Assembly (NCBI GenBank): GCA_020629635.1
Contig: JAHDCX010000011.1
Span: 62,001-126,000, forward strand
From: Acidimicrobiales bacterium
GTDB taxonomy: Bacteria; Actinomycetota; Acidimicrobiia; Acidimicrobiales; SHLQ01
Direction of reading: 5' to 3'
Length of the DNA stretch: 64,000 nucleotides
Part shown: piece after piece, positions 41,696-50,105 of the stretch
How the letters are laid out: every line of letters starts with the position of its first letter
Numbering within the stretch: position 1 is the first letter of the stretch
Translations under genes and position numbers: made by a program
Notes under the pieces: generated by a model
Seen by the model: the letters and a program-made list of their open reading frames with translations, nothing else
Database searches by the model: none
Told to the model about the DNA's origin: nothing

Positions 41696-44070
41696 CCCCG
41701 AGTCGCTTCGGCGATCACATCCCAGACTCGCCGTGGCGTGCAGGGCAGATCGATGTGTCGCACGCCGAGGTGGGCCACGGCGTCAACGACCGCGTTGTGA
41801 ACGGCCGGCACCGCGCCCATGACACCCGATTCGCCGACGCCCTTGACCCCGAGGACGTTGGCGGAACTCGGCCTCACGACTGGCCGCATCTCGAACTGCG
41901 GGAACTGGTCGATCGTGGCGATCGCATAGTCGGCGAAGCTCGTGGTCAGCGGGTTGCCGTCAACGTCGTAGACCATGGCTTCACCGAGCACCTGACTCAC
42001 GCCAGACGCGATCCCGCCGTGGAGCTGGCCCTCGACGATCATCGGATTGACCCGGACACCCGCATCGTCGACGGCGACGTAGCGAACCAGGGTCGTCGCG
42101 CCGGTCGCGAGGTCCACCTCCACCACCGCAATGTGGCACCCAGACGGGAAGGCGCATCGGTCGCCCACGCTGTGCACGTCGCCGCACGACAGCTCTCCGC
42201 CCTCACCCTCATCGGTGTGGCTGGCCTCGGCGACCGCCGACCACGAGACCACCCGAGCCGGCACACCACGCACGTGGAATCCGCCCTCGCCTCCACCGAC
42301 GGCCGGGTCGGCGAGGACGACGTCGGCCGAATCGGCCTCGAGAAGCGATGCGGCCCACACGCGGGCGCGCTCGACGACCTCGCCCGCCGCATTACGGACC
42401 GCGACGCCCGCCGTCTGCAACGAGCGAGAGCCAACGGCTCCGACCCCGGTTGCGGTCTCGTCGGTCGAACCTTCCCGTACTTCGATCCGCTCGATCGGCA
42501 TCGCCAACACGTCCCCGGCGATCTGTGCCCAGGTGGCGTCGTGGCCGTGCCCCTGCGTGGTCGTGCCCGTCCGGACGATCGCTCCTCCGTCGGGCGTGAT
42601 CGTCACCGACGCCTCTTCGGCGCCGCCGCTCCCCACCGTCTGGAGGTGGTAACACGCGATCCCGACGCCCAGCACCTGCTCCGCTCCCGCCCCGCGTCGT
42701 GCCGCCTGCTCCGCCCGGACGGCGCCGATGTCGACCACCTCGAGCGCACGGTCCAGCTCGCCCGGGTAGTCGGCCTCATCCCAGATCGGGCCGAGCGGCG
42801 ATGCGAACGGCATCTGGTCGGGCTGCACGAGGTTTCGGCGGCGAACGTCCTCGGGCGCCACGCCGATCACCGCGGCGAACTCGTCGATGGTCCGTTCGAG
42901 CGCGGCGAGCATCGGGGCCCGGCCCGCCCCTCGAAACGCACTGACCTGCGGCAGGTTGGTGAGCACCGACTGCGACCGGAATGTCACCGAGGCGACGTCG
43001 TAGCAGCCCATTGCGTCGACGGCCGAGTACCGCTCGGGCAACGCGGCACCCACACCCGGCGTCGCACCTGCGTCCTTGAGGAGATGCACGTTCAGTGAGT
43101 GAATCGTGCCGTCGGCATCGCCTCGCAGCTCGATCTCGATCTCCTCGCCCCTCCCCTGCGTCGCGCCGAGGAAGTTCTCGCCCCGGCTTTGGATCCACCG
43201 AACCGGCCGACCGACCCGACGAGCGAGCTCGGGCACCACGTGTTCCTCAGGCGTGCGGCCGACCTTGCCGCCGAATGCCCCGCCCACATGCGGAGTCCGC
43301 ACGTGGATGCGATCCGCCGGAACCCGGTACAGCGACGCAAGCTGATCCCGGAAACCGTGCGGCCGCTGGTTGGCGCACAAGACATGCAGGTCTCCGGCTG
43401 CATCCCACCCACAGATCTGGCCCGTCGTCTCGATCGGGGCGGGCATCTGGCGTGGGTTCGTGTGCCGGCGACTCACGACGATCTCCCCCGGCCGCGCGTC
43501 CAACGGTCCGACCACCACCTCGTGGTCCGCAACAACGTTCGAGGCCGCGGGCTCGTTCGGAGCGTCGATGCGGGGGCGATGAGTGGAGACGCCGGGCAAC
43601 GGCGCCGCCTTGATCGCCGATCGCAGCTCGACCACCGGGTCGAGCGGCTCCCAATCGATGACCACGAGCTCGGCGGCATCGAGTGCCTGCGCCAGCGTTT
43701 CGGCCACAACGGCCACAACGGGTTCGCCCACGTGGCGAGCCACGCGCTCGGCGAGGATCGGCATCGCACACTCGGGTGGAAGCACTCCCGGGATCACCGA
43801 TCCGGTGGGCACGACGCCGTGCTCATCGGCGTGGACCACGGCCAGCACGCCGTCGGCCGCCGCAGCCGCCGCAGTGTCGACGCCGACGATCTCTGCGCTC
43901 GCATACGGCGACCGAACGAACACGACGTCCGCGATCGGACCCAGATCGCCGACGTGCTCCGGCGTCCACGTTTCCCGACCGACATCGGCGACGAACCGTG
44001 CCGTACCGGTCAAGAACCCCGGGTCAGCCGGTCGCGGTGTCGAACGTCCCACCTGCTGCGCATCGGACAT
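41692..44070 (-). CDS. molybdenum hydroxylase (xanthine dehydrogenase/CO dehydrogenase family) large subunit
   Basis: A 792-residue molybdopterin-cytosine-dinucleotide-binding subunit. The first domain opens with GTARFVADV. AFGGKVGRTPEEH, AFRGAGRAP and QGHGHDATWAQIAGD are cofactor motifs, and VKGVGESG holds the conserved catalytic Glu near the C-terminus. AFRGAGRA rather than AYRCSFR argues against form-I CO dehydrogenase. The usual FeS and FAD subunits are not adjacent, so it is an orphan or partnered from elsewhere. The local molybdate uptake genes (57.4-58.9 kb) would support its cofactor. ATG 44070 was chosen over an upstream GTG. Confidence 0.88.
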   Translation of the reverse strand: MSDAQQVGRSTPRPADPGFLTGTARFVADVGRETWTPEHVGDLGPIADVVFVRSPYASAEIVGVDTAAAAAADGVLAVVHADEHGVVPTGSVIPGVLPPECAMPILAERVARHVGEPVVAVVAETLAQALDAAELVVIDWEPLDPVVELRSAIKAAPLPGVSTHRPRIDAPNEPAASNVVADHEVVVGPLDARPGEIVVSRRHTNPRQMPAPIETTGQICGWDAAGDLHVLCANQRPHGFRDQLASLYRVPADRIHVRTPHVGGAFGGKVGRTPEEHVVPELARRVGRPVRWIQSRGENFLGATQGRGEEIEIELRGDADGTIHSLNVHLLKDAGATPGVGAALPERYSAVDAMGCYDVASVTFRSQSVLTNLPQVSAFRGAGRAPMLAALERTIDEFAAVIGVAPEDVRRRNLVQPDQMPFASPLGPIWDEADYPGELDRALEVVDIGAVRAEQAARRGAGAEQVLGVGIACYHLQTVGSGGAEEASVTITPDGGAIVRTGTTTQGHGHDATWAQIAGDVLAMPIERIEVREGSTDETATGVGAVGSRSLQTAGVAVRNAAGEVVERARVWAASLLEADSADVVLADPAVGGGEGGFHVRGVPARVVSWSAVAEASHTDEGEGGELSCGDVHSVGDRCAFPSGCHIAVVEVDLATGATTLVRYVAVDDAGVRVNPMIVEGQLHGGIASGVSQVLGEAMVYDVDGNPLTTSFADYAIATIDQFPQFEMRPVVRPSSANVLGVKGVGESGVMGAVPAVHNAVVDAVAHLGVRHIDLPCTPRRVWDVIAEATRG

Positions 44071-44225
44071 CGCCACAGTCTCGCGGGTGGACGCGCTCAC
44101 CACCATCGTCGGTGTGACCGTTGCCCGTGTCGGATGACACCTGTCGCCGGGGGCACAAACGAACGATCACTGCGGTTGACGTTCATACCCTCACTACAAC
44201 GAGATCCGTGAGGAAAGGACCCCTG

Positions 44226-44648
44226 ATGATCACCTTCCGTTCTCGCAAGTCGAACCAGATTCACCCCACCCTCGACGAGACGCTCTCCGGCGTGTTCTCC
44301 GAACACGAGCTCGCCGCGATGAGCCGCCTCGGCACCATTCTCACCGTCGACGCCGACACCGTCGTCGGCCGCGAAGGCGAACCCGGCCGCGAAGTCTTCG
44401 TGATCCTCGATGGCGAAGCGCTCGTCCTGCGATCCGGCGACGCCGTTGCCGAGGTCGGCGCCGGCACCGTCATCGGCGAGATGTCCGTCCTCGACGGCAC
44501 TCCCCGCAACGCCAGCCTCATCGCCTCGACCGAACTCCAGGTTGCCGTGTTCTCCAGTCGCGAGTTCGCCGACCTGCTCGAGCAGTGCCCCCGCCTCGAC
44601 GGCGAGGTCCGACGGGTCGCCGACGAGCGCAAAACCGCCGCCGCCTGA
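44226..44648 (+). CDS. stand-alone cyclic-nucleotide-binding-domain protein (copy 1)
   Basis: A 140-residue protein that is little more than one cNMP-binding domain. LTVDADTVVGREGEPGREVFVILDGEALV leads to the phosphate cassette IGEMSVLDGTPRNASLIAS, with the canonical Glu and Arg. The N-terminal MITFRSRKSNQIHPTLDETLSGVFSEHELAAMSRLG is shared with copy 2. No output domain is attached, so it probably works through a partner. Ribosome binding site AGGA is about 11 nt before the ATG. Confidence 0.82.
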   Translation: MITFRSRKSNQIHPTLDETLSGVFSEHELAAMSRLGTILTVDADTVVGREGEPGREVFVILDGEALVLRSGDAVAEVGAGTVIGEMSVLDGTPRNASLIASTELQVAVFSSREFADLLEQCPRLDGEVRRVADERKTAAA

Positions 44649-44660
44649 AACCTCCGGCTT

Positions 44661-44703
44661 CTGTGGACCGCCGGCACCGCCATGCGGGGCTGAGCGTCCA
44701 CAG
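44661..44703 (+). terminator. hairpin after the first cNMP gene
   Basis: CTGTGGAC (44661-44668) and GTCCACAG (44696-44703) are a perfect 8-bp inverted repeat around a GC-rich loop, 13 nt after the stop codon. There is no T-run. It separates the two paralogous genes. Confidence 0.45.
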
Positions 44704-44842
44704 ATCCCCCGGTGAGTGACCGCCGTGCCGGTTCGAACGGGTCGACGCGAAGCCCTTCGCTCTCATAGGGTCGGTCTCGGCCCGTGTCACGAGCTCGGGC
44801 CACATATGCGGGTCCGCGGTTGCGGAAGAAAGGCGTCCACTC

Positions 44843-45277
44843 ATGATTGGGCAGACGATCATCACGTTCCGATCCAAGAAGGCCAACCAGGTCGATCCGG
44901 ATCTCGACGAGTCCCTCTCCGGAGTCTTCTCCGAGCACGAACTGGCCGCCATGACACGACTCGGCGCCATCATGGCCGTGGAAGCTGGTTGGATCGGTGG
45001 CCGAGAAGGCGAGCCGGGTCATGAAGTGTTCGTGATCCTCGAGGGCGACGCAGCGGTGAGCCGGAACGGCGAGGTCATCGCCGACATCGGTCCCGGAGCA
45101 GTCGTCGGAGAAATGTCGATACTCGACAACGCTCCTCGCAATGCCACGCTCGAGGCCACGACCGCCATGCGAGTGGCGGTGTTCAGCGCCCGGGAGTTCT
45201 CCGACCTGTTGGCCCAATGCCCTCGCCTCGACGCCGAGATCCGTCGAGTCGCCGACGAACGACGCACCGAGAGCTGA
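44843..45277 (+). CDS. stand-alone cyclic-nucleotide-binding-domain protein (copy 2)
   Basis: A 144-residue paralogue of the preceding gene; most positions are identical or similar across the full length (SLSGVFSEHELAAMTRLGAI, GREGEPGHEVFVILEGDAAV, VGEMSILDNAPRNATLEAT). The cassette Glu and Arg are kept. The Lys/Gln-rich N-terminus is also conserved, so it may be functional rather than a linker. GAAAGG lies about 9 nt before the ATG. A tandem duplication is the likely origin. Confidence 0.82.
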   Translation: MIGQTIITFRSKKANQVDPDLDESLSGVFSEHELAAMTRLGAIMAVEAGWIGGREGEPGHEVFVILEGDAAVSRNGEVIADIGPGAVVGEMSILDNAPRNATLEATTAMRVAVFSAREFSDLLAQCPRLDAEIRRVADERRTES

Positions 45278-45298
45278 CCTTCACGTTTCCCCGGTTGG

Positions 45299-46708
45299 TC
45301 AGGTGCCGCGAACGTGCAGCGGCATGCCGAGCACGCGGTGCGCGGCTTCGAGCAGACCCTCCGACATCGTCGGATGCGGGTGAATCGTGGCGGCGACCTC
45401 TTCGGCGGTCGCCGCCATCTCGATCGCCAACGTCACTTCGCCAATCAGTTCGGTGACGTTCGGACCGGCCAGGTGACCACCGATGACGGTGCCCTCTTCG
45501 TCGACGACCAGCTCAACATGTCCGGCCGCTGAACCGAGCGTTCGGGCCCGCGAACTCGCACCGAGCGGAAACACGAAACGGCTCGCCGTGATCCCGGCGT
45601 CTTTGGCCTCGGCGACCGTCAGGCCGACCGTGGCCACCTCGGGATCCGAGAACACGACCGCAGGGATCGCCATCGCATCAAAGTGTGCCTCGCGACCGGT
45701 CGCCGTCTGCGCGGCAACCTCTGCTTCGGCCGTCGCCTTGTGGGCGAGCGCCGGTCCGGCGGTGATGTCGCCGATGGCCAGAATCCGCTTGGCGGCGCGG
45801 CGTGAGGCGTCGACCGGGATCAGGCCTGCGGCATCGGTGGTCACGCCGACGATGTCGAGCCCGAGATCATCGCTGTTCGGCCGCCGCCCGACACACACGA
45901 CCACCGCATCGGCCTCGACCGACCGTTCTGCCTCGCCCACGGCCACACGCAGGTGGTCGTCGGCGTCGAAACCCAACGCCGTCGCCCCGGTGAGTACCTC
46001 GACCCCGAGCTCGCCGAGTCGTCGCCCGACGACGCGCCCGAGCCGAGCATCGAGACCCGGCAGAACCGAGCCGGCCTGTTCGACGATCGTGACCTCGGCC
46101 CCGAGCTTTCGCCACGCGGTGCCGAGCTCGACGCCGATGTAGCCGCCGCCGACCACGACGAGTCGGCTGGGCACCGATTCGAAGGCGAACAGCGCGCCGG
46201 TGGAGTCGAGCACCTTCGGGTGTGAGAACGGAAGCGACGAGATCTCGATCGGGCGCGACCCGGTCGCCACGATCGCCTCACCGAACTCCACGTGCTGGAT
46301 GCCAGCGTCAGGTCCATCGCCGACAACGGCGACCCGATTGGGCTTCGAGAACCTCGCCGTCCCCTGCAGCACCGTCACTCCCGCCGATGCCAACAGCCCG
46401 GAAACGCCAGACGTCAGACCCTCGACGACGGAGCCGAGGTGGGTCTTGAGCTCCGGCACGTCGATCGTGGCCGACAGGCGCACGCCCGTCCCTGTCGACG
46501 CCATCGCCTGATGCGCCAGGTCCGCCGCATGGATCAGCACCTTGGACGGAATGCAGCCCACGTTGAGACAGGTCCCACCGACCCGGTCACGTTCGACGAG
46601 CACGACCTCTGCCCCGTAGTGCGCAGCCCGCAACGCCGCGGCGTAGCCGCCCGGCCCGCCACCGATGACCAGGACGTCGCAGCGGGTGGCGACTTCACCG
46701 ACGACCAT
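45299..46708 (-). CDS. lpdA: dihydrolipoyl dehydrogenase (E3)
   Basis: A 469-residue flavoprotein disulfide reductase. FAD-binding VIGGGPGGYAAALRAA is followed by the redox-active GGTCLNVGCIPSK. NAD-binding VVVGGGYIGVELGTAW comes next, then AIGDI and the C-terminal HPHPTMSEGLLEAA with the active-site His. It reoxidises the lipoyl group of E2. Last gene of the 2-oxoacid dehydrogenase operon; 27-nt gap after E2. Confidence 0.92.
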   Translation of the reverse strand: MVVGEVATRCDVLVIGGGPGGYAAALRAAHYGAEVVLVERDRVGGTCLNVGCIPSKVLIHAADLAHQAMASTGTGVRLSATIDVPELKTHLGSVVEGLTSGVSGLLASAGVTVLQGTARFSKPNRVAVVGDGPDAGIQHVEFGEAIVATGSRPIEISSLPFSHPKVLDSTGALFAFESVPSRLVVVGGGYIGVELGTAWRKLGAEVTIVEQAGSVLPGLDARLGRVVGRRLGELGVEVLTGATALGFDADDHLRVAVGEAERSVEADAVVVCVGRRPNSDDLGLDIVGVTTDAAGLIPVDASRRAAKRILAIGDITAGPALAHKATAEAEVAAQTATGREAHFDAMAIPAVVFSDPEVATVGLTVAEAKDAGITASRFVFPLGASSRARTLGSAAGHVELVVDEEGTVIGGHLAGPNVTELIGEVTLAIEMAATAEEVAATIHPHPTMSEGLLEAAHRVLGMPLHVRGT

Positions 46709-46735
46709 GGCCACCACCTGCGTACTCGGCGGCCG

Positions 46736-48016
46736 TCACAACAGCAGCCCGATCGCCTGACGCAACGACGCACACACATGCTCATGAAACGCGGACAGCA
46801 GGTCTCCGTCGATCAAGCGGTGATCGCCGGCAATCACCACGGGAAGAACCGGCCGAGCCACGACCGCACCATCGACGACCCACGGCCGCTCCTCCGAGCG
46901 CCCGAAGCCGATGATGCCGGCCTCGCCGGGCCGGATCAGCGGCGCCGCCAACCATCCACCGTTGGCGCCGTAGTTGGTGACGGTGAACGTCCCGTCGGCC
47001 AGGTCCACCGGCGACACCGAACCATCGCGAGCCGCGCCCGACAACCGGGCGATCTCGGCCGCCATCTCGACGACGCCGAGACGGTCGGCCTGCTTGACGA
47101 CCGGCACGATCAGTCCACGCTCGCTCGCCACGGCCACGCCGATGTTCACGTCGGCGTGCACGGTGATCGTGTCGGCGTCGAGATCGAGGGAGGCGTTCAC
47201 GAGCGGATAGGCCCGGAGCGCACGGGCGACCGCCATCATCATCAGGCTCAGCGGTGTGATGGACGCACCCGCATCGCCGAGCGCATCACGGATCCGGCCT
47301 CGCACCTCCAGCAGCTCGGTGGCGTCGATCTCCTTGAACGCGTGCACGTGCGGAATCGTCGACCACGACGCGTCCATGGCCTTCGCCGTCGCCCGCCGGA
47401 TCCCGCGCAGCGGCTGCACGCCGGGCTCCGCCTGACCGAGCGAGCTTGCGGCAGGCGGGCGGGTCAGCGTGGCTGGCACGCCGATGTCGGTCCGGATCGG
47501 CGGTGGCGCGACCGCTCCGAGGGCCGCCGAAGCGGGTGCGGTTCGTTCGGTCGCTGCCCGGACGTCGTCGGCCAGGATGCGTCCGCCCGGGCCGGTCCCC
47601 GACACCGAGTGGAGATCGACCCCGAGCTCGGCCGCGAGCTTTCGGGTGGCCGGCGCCGCCTTCGGTCGACGTCCCGACGTGGCCGACGCCGGAGCCACCG
47701 TGGGCGCAAGTGGCGTCGAAGGAGCAGCCACCTCCGGAGCATCGGCGACAGCAGACTCGGTGAGGTTCGGGACTGCGGCGCCACCGTCGTCGATGACGAT
47801 CAACACATCGCCGACGTTCACCATGTCGCCTGGATTCGCGCCGAGTGAGACGACCGTGCCCGACCCGGGCGCAGGCATCTCGACCGCCGACTTGTCGGTC
47901 AGGATCTCGACGAACGGCTGATCCCGCTCGATGCGGTCCCCCACCGCAACGAACCACGACACGACCTCGGCCTCATGCAGCCCCTCGCCAATGTCCGGCA
48001 GCCGAAACTCGATCAT
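46736..48016 (-). CDS. dihydrolipoamide acyltransferase (E2) of a 2-oxoacid dehydrogenase complex
   Basis: A 426-residue protein. A single lipoyl domain (about 1-75, lipoyl Lys42 in EILTDKSAVEMP) is followed by an Ala/Pro-rich linker, an E3/E1-binding domain (ATRKLAAELGVDLHSV...GGRILADDV), and the catalytic domain with IAGDHRLIDGD, whose His is the acyl-transfer base. The domain order and operon fit branched-chain 2-oxoacid or pyruvate dehydrogenase. Its ATG overlaps the E1 beta stop (ATGA). Confidence 0.9.
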   Translation of the reverse strand: MIEFRLPDIGEGLHEAEVVSWFVAVGDRIERDQPFVEILTDKSAVEMPAPGSGTVVSLGANPGDMVNVGDVLIVIDDGGAAVPNLTESAVADAPEVAAPSTPLAPTVAPASATSGRRPKAAPATRKLAAELGVDLHSVSGTGPGGRILADDVRAATERTAPASAALGAVAPPPIRTDIGVPATLTRPPAASSLGQAEPGVQPLRGIRRATAKAMDASWSTIPHVHAFKEIDATELLEVRGRIRDALGDAGASITPLSLMMMAVARALRAYPLVNASLDLDADTITVHADVNIGVAVASERGLIVPVVKQADRLGVVEMAAEIARLSGAARDGSVSPVDLADGTFTVTNYGANGGWLAAPLIRPGEAGIIGFGRSEERPWVVDGAVVARPVLPVVIAGDHRLIDGDLLSAFHEHVCASLRQAIGLLL

Positions 48017-48996
48017 GCGCTGGTTCCGAGCACGCGGCGGACGGCGGCTTCGATGCGGGGAGCGTCGGGCACCCAATAGTCCTCGAGCATCCCGACGGGG
48101 TAGGGCGTGTCGTATCCCGAGACCCGTTCGATCGGCGCTTCGAGGTCGTAGAAGCACCGCTCCATCGCCGTCGCAATCACTTCGGACCCGAACCCGCACG
48201 TCTCGGGTGCCTCTTGCACCACGACGGCGCGGCCACACGCCGAGACCGCATCGGCGATCGCGTCGACGTCGAGCGGAACCACGGTCCGCAGATCCAGCAC
48301 CCGCACCGACACGCCCTCGGCCGCCAACGAGTCGGCCACCCGGTTGGCCAACTCGACCATGTAGCTCCACGCGATGATCACCACGTCGGAGCCCTCTCGC
48401 GACGTCCGGGCCTTGCCGAACTCGACCACGTGCTCGCCGTCGGGCACGTCGTCCTTCACCATGCGATAGCCGCGGAGCGGTTCGAGAAAGAGCACCGGAT
48501 CCGGGTCCCGGATGGCGGCGGCGAGCAGACCCTTGGCGTCGGCGGCTGTAGCTGGCAGCGCGATCTTGAGGCCCGGGCAGTTGGCGAACTGGCTCTCCAA
48601 CGACTCCGAATGCAGCTCGGGCGTGCGGACCCCGCCGCCGAACGGTGCCCGGATCGTGATCGGCGCCTCGAAGCGTCCGGCCGACCGGGTACGCAGCCGG
48701 GCGATCTGTCCGACGATCTGATGCATCGCCTGATACGCGAATCCGAGGAACTGGATCTCTGCGACCGGCACCATCCCGGCCACCGCCAACCCCACGGTCG
48801 AACCGGCGATCACGCCCTCGGCGAGCGGCATGTCGACCACCCGGTCATCGCCGAACGCCGCCGACAGCCCCTCGGTCGCCCGGAACACGCCACCGTTGAT
48901 CCCGACGTCCTGGCCAAACACCATGACCCGATCGTCTCGGGCCATCTCCTCATGCAACGTGTGGTTGATCGCCTCGACCATCGTCATGACCGTCAT
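48013..48996 (-). CDS. 2-oxoacid dehydrogenase E1 component, beta subunit
   Basis: A 327-residue transketolase-like pyrimidine-binding subunit (MTVMTMVEAINHTLHEEMARDDRVMVFGQDVG, VGLAVAGMVPVAEIQF, GGGVRTPELHSES). It pairs with the alpha subunit to form the TPP site. Start ATG 48996 has GGAGG 6 nt upstream, and an ATG overlap links it to E2. It starts 1 nt after the E1 alpha stop. Branched-chain specificity is suggested by the separate alpha and beta genes, not proven. Confidence 0.9.
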   Translation of the reverse strand: MTVMTMVEAINHTLHEEMARDDRVMVFGQDVGINGGVFRATEGLSAAFGDDRVVDMPLAEGVIAGSTVGLAVAGMVPVAEIQFLGFAYQAMHQIVGQIARLRTRSAGRFEAPITIRAPFGGGVRTPELHSESLESQFANCPGLKIALPATAADAKGLLAAAIRDPDPVLFLEPLRGYRMVKDDVPDGEHVVEFGKARTSREGSDVVIIAWSYMVELANRVADSLAAEGVSVRVLDLRTVVPLDVDAIADAVSACGRAVVVQEAPETCGFGSEVIATAMERCFYDLEAPIERVSGYDTPYPVGMLEDYWVPDAPRIEAAVRRVLGTSA

Positions 48997-48997
48997 G

Positions 48998-50044
48998 TCA
49001 GGCCTCCCCTTCTGCTGCGAGGTGCGCAATCATCTCCGCCCGTTGTCGCAGCATGCGTGGCGTCGGCGTGGCGTAGGTGTGTTCGAACATGTCGGAGGGC
49101 TGCCACGTGGTCGCCTGCGCACGCTCCCACGCTCCGTCGAAACGTTCGTGCGCCGAGGCCTCTTGCGCGGCGGTCTGCTCGTCGCTCCACAGTCCGCGGG
49201 CGCCCAGCAGCGCGGCGAACTTCGCCACCGGCTCGCGACTCTTGGCCGCCTCGACCTCGTCGGCGTGGCGGTACTTCGTCGGATCGTCGGCCGTCGTGTG
49301 ATGCCCGAGCCGATACGTCACCGCCTCCACGAGCATCGGGCCCATGCCGCCCGTGGCGCGGGCCCGAGCCTCGGCGATCGTGCGATACACCTCGATCGGG
49401 TCGGTCCCATCGATGCGCCGACCCGGAAATCCGAAGGCATGGGCTTTGGCAGCGAACGACTCCGCCCCCGTCTGCGACGACGTCGGTGTCGAGATCGCCC
49501 ACCCGTTGTTGATGAGCACGAAGATCACCGGCGCCTTGCGCACACCGGCCAGGTTGGCCGCCTCGTAGAAGTCGCCTTCGGAGCTCGACCCGTCGCCGAA
49601 GAACACGAGCGAACACCCCGGATCGCCCTTCACCTTCATCCCCCACGCCGTCCCGACCGCATGGGGGATCTGGGTGGCCAACGAGATCTGGTATGGGAAG
49701 ACCCGCAGGTGCTCCGGATAGGCGCCGCCACCCGGGTGGCCCATGTTGTAGAGCACGATGAGGTCGAGCAGCTCGTCGCCGAAACGGCCGAGTCCGTACT
49801 GCTCCCGATACTGCGGATAGATCCAGTCCTGCTTGGGATCGAGCGCTGCGGCAGCACCGACCGCGATCGCCTCCGACCCGTCGATCGGGGCGTTGGTCCC
49901 GACCCGGCCCTGACGCTGCAGATTGAAGATGCGGGTCGAAAAGACGTTCGCGTCGATCATCCGGCGCATCATCTCGACCTGTTCGTCGTCGGTCGGTCCA
50001 GACGCTGCGGCGGAGGCGGGCGAACCGGGGTGGGTCGTGACCAT
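48998..50044 (-). CDS. 2-oxoacid dehydrogenase E1 component, alpha subunit
   Basis: A 348-residue TPP-binding subunit. The thiamine diphosphate motif GDG (FFGDGSSSEGDFYEAANLAG) ends with VLINN, the classic GDG-x(24-27)-NN spacing. The phosphorylation-loop-like YRLGHHTTADDPTKYR and the C-terminus fit the family. Start ATG 50044 (GGGAG about 9 nt upstream) gives the usual length; a longer reading overlaps the sensor-kinase gene. First gene of the four-gene operon. Confidence 0.9.
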   Translation of the reverse strand: MVTTHPGSPASAAASGPTDDEQVEMMRRMIDANVFSTRIFNLQRQGRVGTNAPIDGSEAIAVGAAAALDPKQDWIYPQYREQYGLGRFGDELLDLIVLYNMGHPGGGAYPEHLRVFPYQISLATQIPHAVGTAWGMKVKGDPGCSLVFFGDGSSSEGDFYEAANLAGVRKAPVIFVLINNGWAISTPTSSQTGAESFAAKAHAFGFPGRRIDGTDPIEVYRTIAEARARATGGMGPMLVEAVTYRLGHHTTADDPTKYRHADEVEAAKSREPVAKFAALLGARGLWSDEQTAAQEASAHERFDGAWERAQATTWQPSDMFEHTYATPTPRMLRQRAEMIAHLAAEGEA

Positions 50045-50105
50045 GGGCACAGTCTCCCGCCGCCGACCGATCGGCGCCAGCCCGACCCACGCCCGTCGGT
50101 CCGGT

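Noticed and set aside
40528-43098. An 856-codon plus-strand frame overlapping the nitroreductase fusion and molybdenum hydroxylase
   Set aside because: Arg/His-rich composition with no motif; it is the shadow of two well-supported genes.
41692-44070. Form-I CO dehydrogenase large subunit
   Set aside because: The signature AYRCSFR is absent; AFRGAGRA indicates another molybdenum hydroxylase group.
44731-44760. Possible tRNA T-loop (GGTTCGAAC) between the two cNMP genes
   Set aside because: No acceptor stem or anticodon arm can be built around it.
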